Source: Betaproteobacteria bacterium
GTDB taxonomy: Bacteria; Pseudomonadota; Gammaproteobacteria; Burkholderiales; CAIKXV01
Assembly (NCBI GenBank): GCA_947456915.1
Contig: CANGUQ010000191.1
Span: forward strand, 1-7,113
DNA length: 7,113 nt
Direction: 5' to 3'
Under the pieces are notes generated by a model. That model worked only from the letters and a program-made list of their open reading frames with translations. It did not search any database and was not told where the DNA came from. How positions within the stretch are numbered: position 1 is the stretch's first letter; the number at the start of each line of letters is the position of its first letter. Below, piece after piece: positions 1-6,060 of this stretch. A program made the position numbers and the translations under genes.

Positions 1-165
1 GCTGCGGCGGGTGACGATCGCTGCGGTGGATGACGGTCGCTGCGGCGGGTGACGGTCGCTGCGGCGGGTGACGATCGCTGCGGTGGATGACGATCGCTGC
101 GACGGGTGACGATCACTGCGGCGGGTGACGGTCACTGCGGCGGGTGACGATCGCTGCGACGGACG
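1..165. repeat. 19-bp tandem repeat array, truncated at the left edge
   Basis: Eight full units of 19 bp (1-19, 20-38, 39-57, 58-76, 77-95, 96-114, 115-133, 134-152) and a degenerate ninth from 153. The first unit reads gctgcggcgggtgacgatc. Units differ at a few sites only: unit position 1 (g or a), 7 (g or a), 8 (c or t), 11 (g or a) and 17 (a or g). Units 1 and 4 are identical, units 2 and 5 share the paired t8/a11 variant, and units 6 and 9 share a7, which hints at a 57-bp (three-unit) higher-order period. The period is not a multiple of three and all forward frames meet tga stops, so it is not a forward coding repeat. There are no spacers, so it is not CRISPR. It could be a minisatellite or a cluster of protein-binding sites. 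The array continues beyond the window. Confidence 0.9.
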
Positions 166-370
166 TCACGCGTACGCCTGCGGCGCGCGCGTTCGCGCGC
201 TGCGGGCGGCAGCGGGGTGCACTGTACGCACGGTCGCGCACGGCCGCGCCGTGAACCCGCCCGGTCTGCTATCGTCCGGGACAAGGAGTCCTGCGGTGGA
301 TATCGCGTCCGCCCGCAGGCGAGGACCGCCCCCCAGAGCGCGGCCGACCTCAGCCAGGGAGAAGGAATAG
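166..370 (+). other. Non-coding leader upstream of the Bug/sulfatase operon
   Basis: I see no supported gene here. A GC hairpin with 7-bp arms (185-191 with 194-200, tt between) lies near the start. A tatcgt element at 270-275 could be a -10 box, but no clear -35 lies 16-18 nt upstream, so the promoter is unproven. The stretch ends with a strong ribosome binding site, agggagaagga (about 357-367), just before the ATG at 371. At 291-301 there is an exact 11-nt match (ctgcggtggat) to units 2 and 5 of the 19-bp array, which may be a stray unit or chance. Confidence 0.4.
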
Positions 371-1378
371 ATGCCCGCGCACGCATCACGCCGCGAACGC
401 CGACGGGCGCTGCAGGCACTGGTGGCGCTGCCGCTGGGCGCGGCTGCGCACGCCTTCGCGCAGTCTGGGGGATGGCGACCGACGCGCCCGCTCGAACTGA
501 TGGTCGGCGCCGCGCCCGGCGGCAGCATCGACCTCACCGCACGCCTGATCCAGCGCACCTTCGACGAGCGCAAGCTCACCGGCACGCAGACGATCGTGGT
601 CAACCGTCCCGGGGCCGGACAGGGACTCGCCTGGGCGCACATGATCGAACGCGCCCGATCGGTGCCTGCACTCGCGATGGGCGGACCCAATCTGGTGTCG
701 AACCCGGTGACCGGTCTGCATCCGATCGATCATGCCGACGTGACCACGGTGGCCGTCCTGTTCGATGACTACATGGCGATCGGCGTTCGTGCCGACTCGC
801 CGATCCGCTCGATGCGTGAAGTGATCGAACGGCTGCGCAAGGACCCTGGAGCGCTGTCGATCGGTGTCGCGCCATCGATCGGGAGCGGGGCGCACACCGG
901 CGGCGTGGTCGCGCTGCGCGCCGGCGGCATCGACGTGCGCAATGCCCGCTTCGTCGTCTACAAGGCCGCTGGCGAGACGATCGTCGCGGCCCTGGCCGGC
1001 GATCTGGATCTGGTCGTCGGCACGGTGGCGAACTTTCCGGCGCATCTGCAGTCCGGCCGCATCCGGCTGATCGCAGTCACCGCGCCCGCGCGACTCACTG
1101 GCTCGATGGCCCACGTGCCAACGCTGCGCGAGCAGGGCATCGACGGGGTCTACACCAACTGGCGCAGCGTGATCGGTCCGAAACCGATGCCGCGCGAGCA
1201 GGTCGCGTTCTGGGAAGAGGCGCTGACGGCAGTGGTGCGCAGCGACGAATGGCAGCGCGACCTGGAACGCAATTACTGGACCGCCAACTTCCTCGTCGGC
1301 GACGCCGCGCAGCGCTACGTGGAAGAGCAGGCGCGGCAGTTCCGCGACATCTACAGCGTACTCGCACCGGGAAAGTGA
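371..1378 (+). CDS. Bug/TctC-family periplasmic solute-binding protein
   Basis: A 335-residue protein of the Bug (TctC) family, extracytoplasmic receptors of tripartite tricarboxylate transporters that typically bind small carboxylates. The N-terminus is arginine-rich (SRRERRR, residues 6-12), followed by a short hydrophobic stretch and an AFA-Q cleavage site near residues 28-31, so it is probably exported; the arginines could make it a Tat-type signal. Family landmarks are AAPGG at 47-51 and NRPGAG at 78-83, which form the ligand pocket in known Bug structures. Its length is normal for the family. The start is fixed by a purine-rich ribosome binding site (agggagaagga) directly upstream. It is the first gene of an operon with the sulfatase 5 nt downstream. 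No TctA or TctB membrane gene is nearby, which is common for these orphan receptors. The ligand cannot be told from sequence; the sulfatase suggests an organosulfate or its acid, which is inference only. Confidence 0.9.
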   Translation: MPAHASRRERRRALQALVALPLGAAAHAFAQSGGWRPTRPLELMVGAAPGGSIDLTARLIQRTFDERKLTGTQTIVVNRPGAGQGLAWAHMIERARSVPALAMGGPNLVSNPVTGLHPIDHADVTTVAVLFDDYMAIGVRADSPIRSMREVIERLRKDPGALSIGVAPSIGSGAHTGGVVALRAGGIDVRNARFVVYKAAGETIVAALAGDLDLVVGTVANFPAHLQSGRIRLIAVTAPARLTGSMAHVPTLREQGIDGVYTNWRSVIGPKPMPREQVAFWEEALTAVVRSDEWQRDLERNYWTANFLVGDAAQRYVEEQARQFRDIYSVLAPGK

Positions 1379-1383
1379 AACTC

Positions 1384-2919
1384 ATGAACCGTCCGAACAT
1401 CCTGTTCATCACCTCCGACCAGCAGCGTGCCGACGCCTACGGCTTCGAGAACCCGCAGGTGCTCACGCCGCATCTCGATCGCCTCGCGCGCGAAGGCACG
1501 CGCTTCGGCGCCGCGATCACGCCGAATCTGGTGTGCCAGCCCTCGCGCGCGTCGATGCTCACCGGCATGCTGCCGCTCACCCACGGCGTGTGGGACAACG
1601 GCGTCGACCTCGACCCGGCAGTGGGCGAACGCGGCTTCGCCGGTGCGCTGGCGGCAGCCGGTTACGCGACGGCATTCATCGGCAAGGCGCACTTCGCGAC
1701 GAAGGCGACGTTCGCCCCCACCGGCACCCCGGAAGACCGTTTCAACGGCGCGCTCTACGACGGCGGCTGGCGCGGGCCGTACATGGGTTTCCAGCACGCC
1801 GAGCTGATGGTGCTCGGCCACATGCACCGCAACCGCCCGCCGCAGCGCCCGATCGTCGGACACTACGAGCGCTGGCTGCGCACGCGGGGACGCGACGAGG
1901 AGGCCGCTGCGCTGTGGGCGGCGGAGACCCGCGCCGGCACCGGTGCTGCGCAGACCTGGAGCTCGGCGCTGCCGGTGGCGTGGCACACCTCCACCTGGAC
2001 CGCCGATCGCACGATCGAGTGGATTGCGGGACGCGACCGCAGCAAGCCGTTCTGCATCTGGGCGTCGTTTCCCGATCCGCACCACCCGTTCGATGCACCC
2101 GCACCGTGGACGGACCTGTACGACCCGCGCGCGCTGCGGCTGCCCGAGCATCGCGTGCGCGACCTCGAGCGGCGCCCGTGGTGGCACCGCGCAGTGCTCG
2201 AGGGCAAGCCCGATCTGGCCGACCCGACGATGTTCAGGTTCCGCACCGAAGGCTCGCGCTGCCCGGACCAGAGCGACGAGCAGCTCGCGGAGATGAGCGC
2301 GAACTACTACGCGATGATCTCGCTGATCGACCACAGCGTCGGCCGCATGCTCGAATCGCTGGAGGCGCAGGGGCTCGCACGGGACACGCTGGTCGTCTAC
2401 AGCACCGATCACGGCGATCTGCTCGGCAACCACGGCCTGTATCTGAAGCACCCGATCCCGTACGAAGACCTGCTGCGCATCGGCATGATCGCGCGCGGAC
2501 CGGGTGTGAGCGCCGGAGCGGTGGTGCCCGAGCCGGTGTCGACGATGGACCTGGCAGCAACCTTCTGCGAACTCGGCGGCGGCCGGCTCCACCCCGACGC
2601 CCAGAGCCGCAGCCTGGTGCCGCTGCTGCGCGGTGAAGCACAGCCGCGCGCAGCTGCCTACAGCGAATGGCACGTGCACGCCTCGCGCTGCGGCGTGGCG
2701 CTGAAGCTGCGCACCGTGCGCACGAGGGACGCCAAGTGCACGTTCGAACTCGACTCCGGCGCCGGCGAGCTCTACGACCTCAGAAACGACCCGGGCGAGA
2801 TGCACAACCGCTTCGACGATCCGGCGTACAAGGGACTGCGCGACGAACTCGAGCAGATCATGCGCGCCCGCCCCGGGCCCATCCGCAACCCGCTCGCCGA
2901 GCCGATAGGAATGGCCTGA
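1384..2919 (+). CDS. Type I sulfatase (cysteine/formylglycine type), cytoplasmic
   Basis: A 511-residue type I sulfatase that should hydrolyse a sulfate ester, or possibly a phosphonate/phosphate ester as some relatives do. The N-terminus NILFITSDQQ (5-14) gives metal ligand D12. The activation motif CQPSR (C51-R55), followed by ASMLTG, carries the cysteine converted to formylglycine. GKAHF (100-104) supplies K101 and H103, STDHGD (340-345) supplies the second metal pair D342/H343, and K355 follows. The C-terminal ELYDLRNDPGE block is also typical. No signal peptide is visible, so it should act in the cytoplasm, with a formylglycine-generating enzyme encoded elsewhere. The frame is open to an upstream ATG at 1249, inside the Bug gene, but 1384 is chosen because the homologous N-terminus starts there, 5 nt after the Bug stop, with ggga(a) about 9 nt upstream. 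This spacing implies translational coupling. The exact substrate is unknown; choline sulfatase-like or arylsulfatase-like are possibilities. Confidence 0.93.
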   Translation: MNRPNILFITSDQQRADAYGFENPQVLTPHLDRLAREGTRFGAAITPNLVCQPSRASMLTGMLPLTHGVWDNGVDLDPAVGERGFAGALAAAGYATAFIGKAHFATKATFAPTGTPEDRFNGALYDGGWRGPYMGFQHAELMVLGHMHRNRPPQRPIVGHYERWLRTRGRDEEAAALWAAETRAGTGAAQTWSSALPVAWHTSTWTADRTIEWIAGRDRSKPFCIWASFPDPHHPFDAPAPWTDLYDPRALRLPEHRVRDLERRPWWHRAVLEGKPDLADPTMFRFRTEGSRCPDQSDEQLAEMSANYYAMISLIDHSVGRMLESLEAQGLARDTLVVYSTDHGDLLGNHGLYLKHPIPYEDLLRIGMIARGPGVSAGAVVPEPVSTMDLAATFCELGGGRLHPDAQSRSLVPLLRGEAQPRAAAYSEWHVHASRCGVALKLRTVRTRDAKCTFELDSGAGELYDLRNDPGEMHNRFDDPAYKGLRDELEQIMRARPGPIRNPLAEPIGMA

Positions 2920-2930
2920 CCCACGCGGTC

Positions 2931-2953
2931 AAAAAGGGGCCAGGCCCCTTTTT
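2931..2953. terminator. Perfect palindrome acting as likely terminator of the sulfatase operon
   Basis: An 11-bp inverted repeat (arm AAAAAGGGGCC) around a central A lies 11 nt after the sulfatase stop. As RNA it gives a GC-rich stem followed by a run of U, the form of an intrinsic terminator on either strand. It is also the first copy of the REP-like family in this window, so termination may be a by-product of its insertion after the gene. Confidence 0.7.
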
Positions 2954-3107
2954 CGTCCTGCAGCATCTTCGCGGCGCCCATGGCGCCCGCAGCGGAAGAA
3001 TCGAAAAAAGGGGCCAGGCCCCTTTTTTCCCGCCCCCTTTCGCCGCCCCCTTTCGCCGGCGGAAAAAAAGGGGCCTGGCCCCTTTTTCCCGCCCCTTTTC
3101 CCCTTGG
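2931..3107. repeat. REP-like palindrome cluster 1
   Basis: Three palindromes share the core GGGGCC-N-GGCCCC with A/T-run flanks: 2931-2953 (centre A), 3004-3028 (12-bp arms, centre A) and 3065-3087 (centre T, so the reverse orientation). Between the second and third copies the 13-nt CGCCCCCTTTCGC is repeated exactly in tandem (3031-3043 and 3044-3056), and a further partial arm follows at about 3089-3102. Matching palindromes occur at 4964-5018. This dispersed, extragenic, two-orientation pattern fits REP elements, which in other bacteria are mobilised by RAYT (Y1) transposases; none is in this window. An imperfect hairpin (3109-3118 with 3125-3140) follows the cluster. Confidence 0.85.
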
Positions 3108-3156
3108 CCTGCCGCTGCATCTCCGCAGCAGCGCGGGCAGAGCGTGGACTCGCGCA

Positions 3157-3186
3157 TTGACGCGTGCGCGGCATTGTGACCATACT
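3157..3186 (+). promoter_or_regulatory. Sigma70-like promoter of the riboswitch-dadA transcript
   Basis: A -35 box TTGACG (3157-3162) is separated by 18 nt from a -10 box CATACT (3181-3186). The -35 matches consensus at five of six positions and the -10 at four of six. Transcription would start about seven bases after the -10 box, near 3193, which is the first base of the P1 stem of the upstream glycine aptamer. This agreement supports the call, but it is a prediction only. Confidence 0.6.
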
Positions 3187-3192
3187 CGGCGC

Positions 3193-3470
3193 GTGTTCCA
3201 GGAGAGTGCGTTTCGCCGATGCGCCCGCCGTGCGATGTCCGTACGGTGCGGTGTGAACGGCGCGACGCCGCCGAAGGCGTAAACCGCCCGGGATCGCTCA
3301 GGCACAGGTACCGGAACACAGCGGCGCACTGGAGAGTGACTGGCAGCGCGGGATCGGGGTTTTGCCGATGCTGCGCGTGTACAGTCCACCGAAGGGGCAA
3401 CGCGTAGGCAGGTCACCATCGCAGACGGTGTCCGGTCACGCGCAATCTCTCAGGTAAACGGACAGTGGGG
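3193..3470 (+). ncRNA. Tandem (two-aptamer) glycine riboswitch
   Basis: Two successive glycine aptamers lie in the leader of dadA. Aptamer 1 (about 3193-3319) has a perfect 7-bp P1 stem (3193-3199 with 3313-3319), GGAGAG at 3201-3206, the conserved GCCGAAGG...AA block at 3270-3283 and GCTCAGG at 3296-3302. Aptamer 2 (about 3327-3467) has GGAGAG at 3331-3336, CACCGAAGGGGCAA at 3387-3400 and TCTCTCAGGTA at 3446-3456, followed by GGACAG at 3460-3465; its P1 is CACT/AGTG (3327-3330 with 3464-3467). GAGAG pairs with CTCTC fully in aptamer 2 and only partly in aptamer 1. The aptamers are joined by about 7 nt, typical of the cooperative tandem class. In characterised members glycine binding usually turns on glycine-use genes; the direction here is inferred. 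Aptamer 2 is the closer match to consensus. Confidence 0.9.
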
Positions 3471-3499
3471 CGGAGTGCGAGGCACGAGGTCGCAGTCGA

Positions 3500-3546
3500 C
3501 CGGGTGCGCGAACTCTGCCGGCCACTCGTTCGCACAACCCCGGGAG
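3500..3546 (+). promoter_or_regulatory. Possible ribosome-site-masking hairpin (riboswitch expression platform)
   Basis: The dadA ribosome binding site is GGGAG at 3542-3546, 6 nt before the ATG. An interrupted hairpin can cover its start: CCGG 3500-3503 with CCGG 3540-3543, GTGC 3504-3507 with GCAC 3532-3535, and GAAC 3510-3513 with GTTC 3528-3531. Bulges are GC (3508-3509) and AACC (3536-3539), and the loop is 14 nt. There is no T-run after it, which favours control of translation over transcription termination. The pairing is seen in the sequence; the regulatory role is inference. Confidence 0.4.
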
Positions 3547-3552
3547 ATTGCA

Positions 3553-4851
3553 ATGAAGGTGATCGTTCTCGGTGCCGGCGTCGTCGGCACTGCCGCTGCG
3601 TGGTTCCTGAACAAGGCCGGTCACGAGGTGACCGTCATCGACCGTCAGCCGGTGGCCGGCAACGAGACGAGTTTCGCCAATGGCGGACAGATCTCGGTGA
3701 GTCACGCCGAGCCGTGGGCCAACCCGTCGGCACCGCTGAAGGTGCTGAAGTGGCTCGCGCGCGAGGATGCGCCGCTGCTGTTTCGCTTGCGCCTCGACCC
3801 GGCGCAGTGGCGCTGGTGCGCACGGTTCATGCTCGAGTGCCTGCCCTCGCGCACCCGCCACAACATCGAGCAGATCGTGCGACTGGGTCTGTACAGCAGG
3901 GCGACGCTGCAGGCGCTGCGGGCGGAGACTGGTATCGCCTACGACCACCTGCAGCGAGGCATCCTGCACTTCTACACGAGCGAGCGCGAATTCGCGGCAG
4001 CGATCGAGCCTGCGCGCGTGATGCGCGAACACGGCTGTGACGTGCAGATGGTCGACACCGCACGCTGTATCGAGATCGAGCCCGCACTCGCGAGCGCGCG
4101 CGATCGGCTGGTCGGCGGCAGCTACACGCCGAGCGACGAGTCCGGGGACGCGCACACGTTCAGCGTGGAACTCGCGCGCCTCGCGCAGGCGCGCGGGGTG
4201 CACTTCCTCACCGAGACCCGTATCCTCGGGCTCGAACGATCAGGCGATCGGGTGAGCGCCGTGCACGTGGTCGACGTCAACGGCACGCCCTCGGCGCTCA
4301 CCGCCGACGCCTATGTGATGGCACTGGGCAGCTACAGCGCGCTGGCGCTGCGCCCGCTGGGCATCAGCGTGCCGGTGTACCCGGCGAAGGGCTATTCGGT
4401 CACGCTGCCCGTGCGCTCGGCGCAGGCCGCTCCCACGGTGAGCCTGACCGACGACGAATACAAGATCGTGATCACGCGACTGGGCGACCGGCTGCGCTGT
4501 GCCGGAACTGCGGAGCTGAACGGCTACGACACAGGACTCAACGAGGTGCGCTGCCGGGCGATCGCCGACCGCCTGTTCGCGCTGTTCCCCGACGCCGGCG
4601 AACGCAGCCGGATCCGTTACTGGACCGGCCTGCGACCGGCGACACCGTCGAACGTGCCACTGATCGGGCGCAGCCGCATCGGCAACCTGTACCTCGACAC
4701 CGGCCACGGCACGCTCGGCTGGACGCACGCCTGCGGCTCAGGCAAGGCGCTCGCGGACATCATCAGCGGCCGCACACCGGAGATCGACTTCGCGTTTCTG
4801 GGCGGCGGGCAGCGCGGGCCACGCGGTGTGCCGCAACTGGCCGGCACCTGA
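3553..4851 (+). CDS. dadA: D-amino acid dehydrogenase, FAD-dependent (DadA)
   Basis: A 432-residue flavoprotein, the same length as Escherichia coli DadA as I recall it. DadA oxidatively deaminates D-amino acids, chiefly D-alanine, to 2-oxo acids and ammonia at the inner membrane and passes electrons to the respiratory chain. The N-terminal dinucleotide fold has GAGVVG (7-12) and ends in VTVID with D30, expected to bind the FAD ribose. Other DadA landmarks are ANGGQIS, AYVMALGSYS, VYPAKGYS, YWTGLRP (356-362) and GHGTLGWT (384-391). The frame extends upstream to an ATG at 3475, but 3553 is chosen because the FAD fold begins there and GGGAG stands 6 nt before it; the 3475 start would also lie in the riboswitch leader. 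It is a single-gene unit with no dadX racemase beside it. The glycine riboswitch upstream suggests induction by glycine and leaves open that glycine itself is a substrate. A glycine oxidase-like activity is the main alternative. Confidence 0.92.
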   Translation: MKVIVLGAGVVGTAAAWFLNKAGHEVTVIDRQPVAGNETSFANGGQISVSHAEPWANPSAPLKVLKWLAREDAPLLFRLRLDPAQWRWCARFMLECLPSRTRHNIEQIVRLGLYSRATLQALRAETGIAYDHLQRGILHFYTSEREFAAAIEPARVMREHGCDVQMVDTARCIEIEPALASARDRLVGGSYTPSDESGDAHTFSVELARLAQARGVHFLTETRILGLERSGDRVSAVHVVDVNGTPSALTADAYVMALGSYSALALRPLGISVPVYPAKGYSVTLPVRSAQAAPTVSLTDDEYKIVITRLGDRLRCAGTAELNGYDTGLNEVRCRAIADRLFALFPDAGERSRIRYWTGLRPATPSNVPLIGRSRIGNLYLDTGHGTLGWTHACGSGKALADIISGRTPEIDFAFLGGGQRGPRGVPQLAGT

Positions 4852-4867
4852 TCGCGCCGCCGCGCGG

Positions 4868-4890
4868 GCCTGCACGAGCCACCTGCAGGC
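4868..4890. other. Hairpin just after dadA
   Basis: Perfect 7-bp arms GCCTGCA (4868-4874) and TGCAGGC (4884-4890) enclose a 9-nt loop, 16 nt after the dadA stop. No T-run follows, so it is not a classic intrinsic terminator. It might stabilise the 3' end of the message, or may be chance in GC-rich DNA. Confidence 0.35.
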
Positions 4891-4943
4891 ACAACCCCGC
4901 GCTTGGCAACACGGCCCACCACCGTACCGGTTGACCTGCTCCA

Positions 4944-5035
4944 GGCTGAAAAGGGGCCGGCTGAAAAGGGGCCTGGCCCCTTTTTTCTCTGACCGAAAAA
5001 GGGGCCTGGCCCCTTTTTCCGGGCCCCTTTTTCGG
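4944..5035. repeat. REP-like palindrome cluster 2 and bidirectional terminator
   Basis: This cluster fills the convergent gap between dadA and the reverse-strand Bug gene, starting 92 nt after the dadA stop and ending 26 nt from the other. It holds two palindromes with centre T: 4964-4984 (10-bp arms) and 4996-5018 (11-bp arms). A 15-nt arm GGCTGAAAAGGGGCC is duplicated exactly in tandem (4944-4958 and 4959-4973). A third right arm at 5024-5035 (CCCCTTTTTCGG) is the complement of 4993-5004, so a larger 12-bp inverted repeat encloses the second palindrome. The T-runs on both strands suit termination of both converging transcripts. The core is the same as in the cluster at 2931-3107. Confidence 0.85.
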
Positions 5036-5061
5036 TGCGCTCGGCGCGGTGCGTCGCTGGG

Positions 5062-6060
5062 CTACTCGGCCTTGACGCCCGCCTGCGCGACGATCTTGCG
5101 CCACAGTTCGATCTCGCGCGCGATGCGCACGCCGAACTCTTCCGGCGTGCCACCCGCCGGGGCGACGCCATCGGCCTGCAGCCGATCGACCATTTCCTTG
5201 TTCTTCAGCGCCTTCGACAGGTCGGCATTGACGCGCTCGACCACCGGACGCGGCGTGCCGCGCGGCGCGATGATGCCGTGCCAGTTAAGCACGTCGTAGC
5301 CGGGCACTGTTTCGCCAATTGCCGGGATGTTCGGCTCGGCCGGAATGCGCTTGGCGCTGGTGACCGCGATGCCGCGCAGCTTGCCGCCGCGCACGAACGG
5401 CAGCGTCGAGGCGATGCTGCCGAAGATCACCGTCGTGTGGCCGGCGATCGTGTCGGTGAGCGCGGGCCCGGTACCCTTGTAGGGAATGTGCGTCATCTTG
5501 ATGCCGGCCATGCTGCTGAAGTGCTCGGTGGCCAGATGCACGATGCTGCCCTGTCCGCTGGTCGCGAAGTTGAGCCCGCCCGGCGACTTCTTCGCGAGCG
5601 CGATCAGATCCTTGATCGACTTCACCGGCAGCGACGGATGCACGGCGACGAGGAACGGCCCTTGCGAGAGCTGGATCACCGGCTGGATATCCTTCACCGG
5701 GTCGAAGTTGAGCTTGTACAGGCTGGGATTGACCGGGTAGCTCGCTGCGATCAGCGTGATCGTGTAGCCGTCGGCCGGCGCCTTCATGCCCAGTTCCACC
5801 CCGAGCGAACCGCCCGCGCCCGCCCGGTTCTCGACGACGACCGCCTGGCCGAGCGACTCGGTCAGCTGCTGGGCTGCAATCCGGCCGATGAAGTCACTGC
5901 CGCCCCCGGGCGCAAACGGAATGATCATGCGCACCGGCTTCGCCGGCCAGGTCTGCGCTGCAGCGATCGGCGTCAGCACCACGGCAGCGGCAGCGGCACC
6001 GAACGCGATCAGCGTCGCCGACCGGCGTGTGCCGGCAGCAGAAGTTGCGAGACATTTCAT
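5062..6060 (-). CDS. Bug/TctC-family periplasmic solute-binding protein (second copy)
   Basis: A 332-residue Bug-family receptor, closer to the family norm than the one at 371. A clear signal peptide runs through the hydrophobic stretch at residues 15-35 with an AAA-Q cleavage site at about 35/36, so the mature protein should be periplasmic. Landmarks are PFAPGGGSD (48-56) and ENRAGAGGS (77-85), the loops that hold a carboxylate ligand in known structures, then HIPYKGTGPALTD and the C-terminal region with NWHGIIAPRGTP. The start at 6060 is fixed by the signal peptide and by GGAGA 6 nt upstream (6067-6071 on the forward strand). The same frame is open back to 6891 without a stop, but that part is intergenic sequence and the wrong frame of the SDR gene. 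No TctA/TctB genes accompany it. It lies downstream of and in the same direction as the SDR gene, possibly on one transcript. Ligand unknown. Confidence 0.93.
   Translation of the reverse strand: MKCLATSAAGTRRSATLIAFGAAAAAVVLTPIAAAQTWPAKPVRMIIPFAPGGGSDFIGRIAAQQLTESLGQAVVVENRAGAGGSLGVELGMKAPADGYTITLIAASYPVNPSLYKLNFDPVKDIQPVIQLSQGPFLVAVHPSLPVKSIKDLIALAKKSPGGLNFATSGQGSIVHLATEHFSSMAGIKMTHIPYKGTGPALTDTIAGHTTVIFGSIASTLPFVRGGKLRGIAVTSAKRIPAEPNIPAIGETVPGYDVLNWHGIIAPRGTPRPVVERVNADLSKALKNKEMVDRLQADGVAPAGGTPEEFGVRIAREIELWRKIVAQAGVKAE

Noticed and set aside
1..165. CRISPR array or coding minisatellite
   Set aside because: There are no spacers between the 19-bp units, and the forward frames are broken by tga; one reverse frame is open locally but has a stop just upstream and gives only low-complexity peptide.
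1249..1383. Extended sulfatase start at 1249
   Set aside because: The extra 45 residues are arginine/alanine-rich, lie within the Bug gene, and precede the normal sulfatase N-terminus, which begins at 1384.
1351..2805. 484-codon reverse-strand frame opposite the sulfatase gene
   Set aside because: It mirrors the sulfatase codon pattern, is low-complexity (A, R, V, H rich) and matches no family I recognise.
2858..3400. Reading frames across the first REP cluster on both strands encoding KKGPGPFF / KRGLAPF-type peptides
   Set aside because: These are translations of the GGGGCC palindromes. They change frame between copies, overlap the sulfatase end and the riboswitch, and have no ribosome binding site or family resemblance.
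3104..3552. Small protein genes between the REP cluster and dadA
   Set aside because: The region is fully explained by promoter, two aptamers and expression platform; the short frames have no ribosome binding site.
4617..5171. Reverse and forward frames across the second REP cluster
   Set aside because: Same palindrome-derived peptides; they overlap the dadA and Bug genes in the wrong frame.
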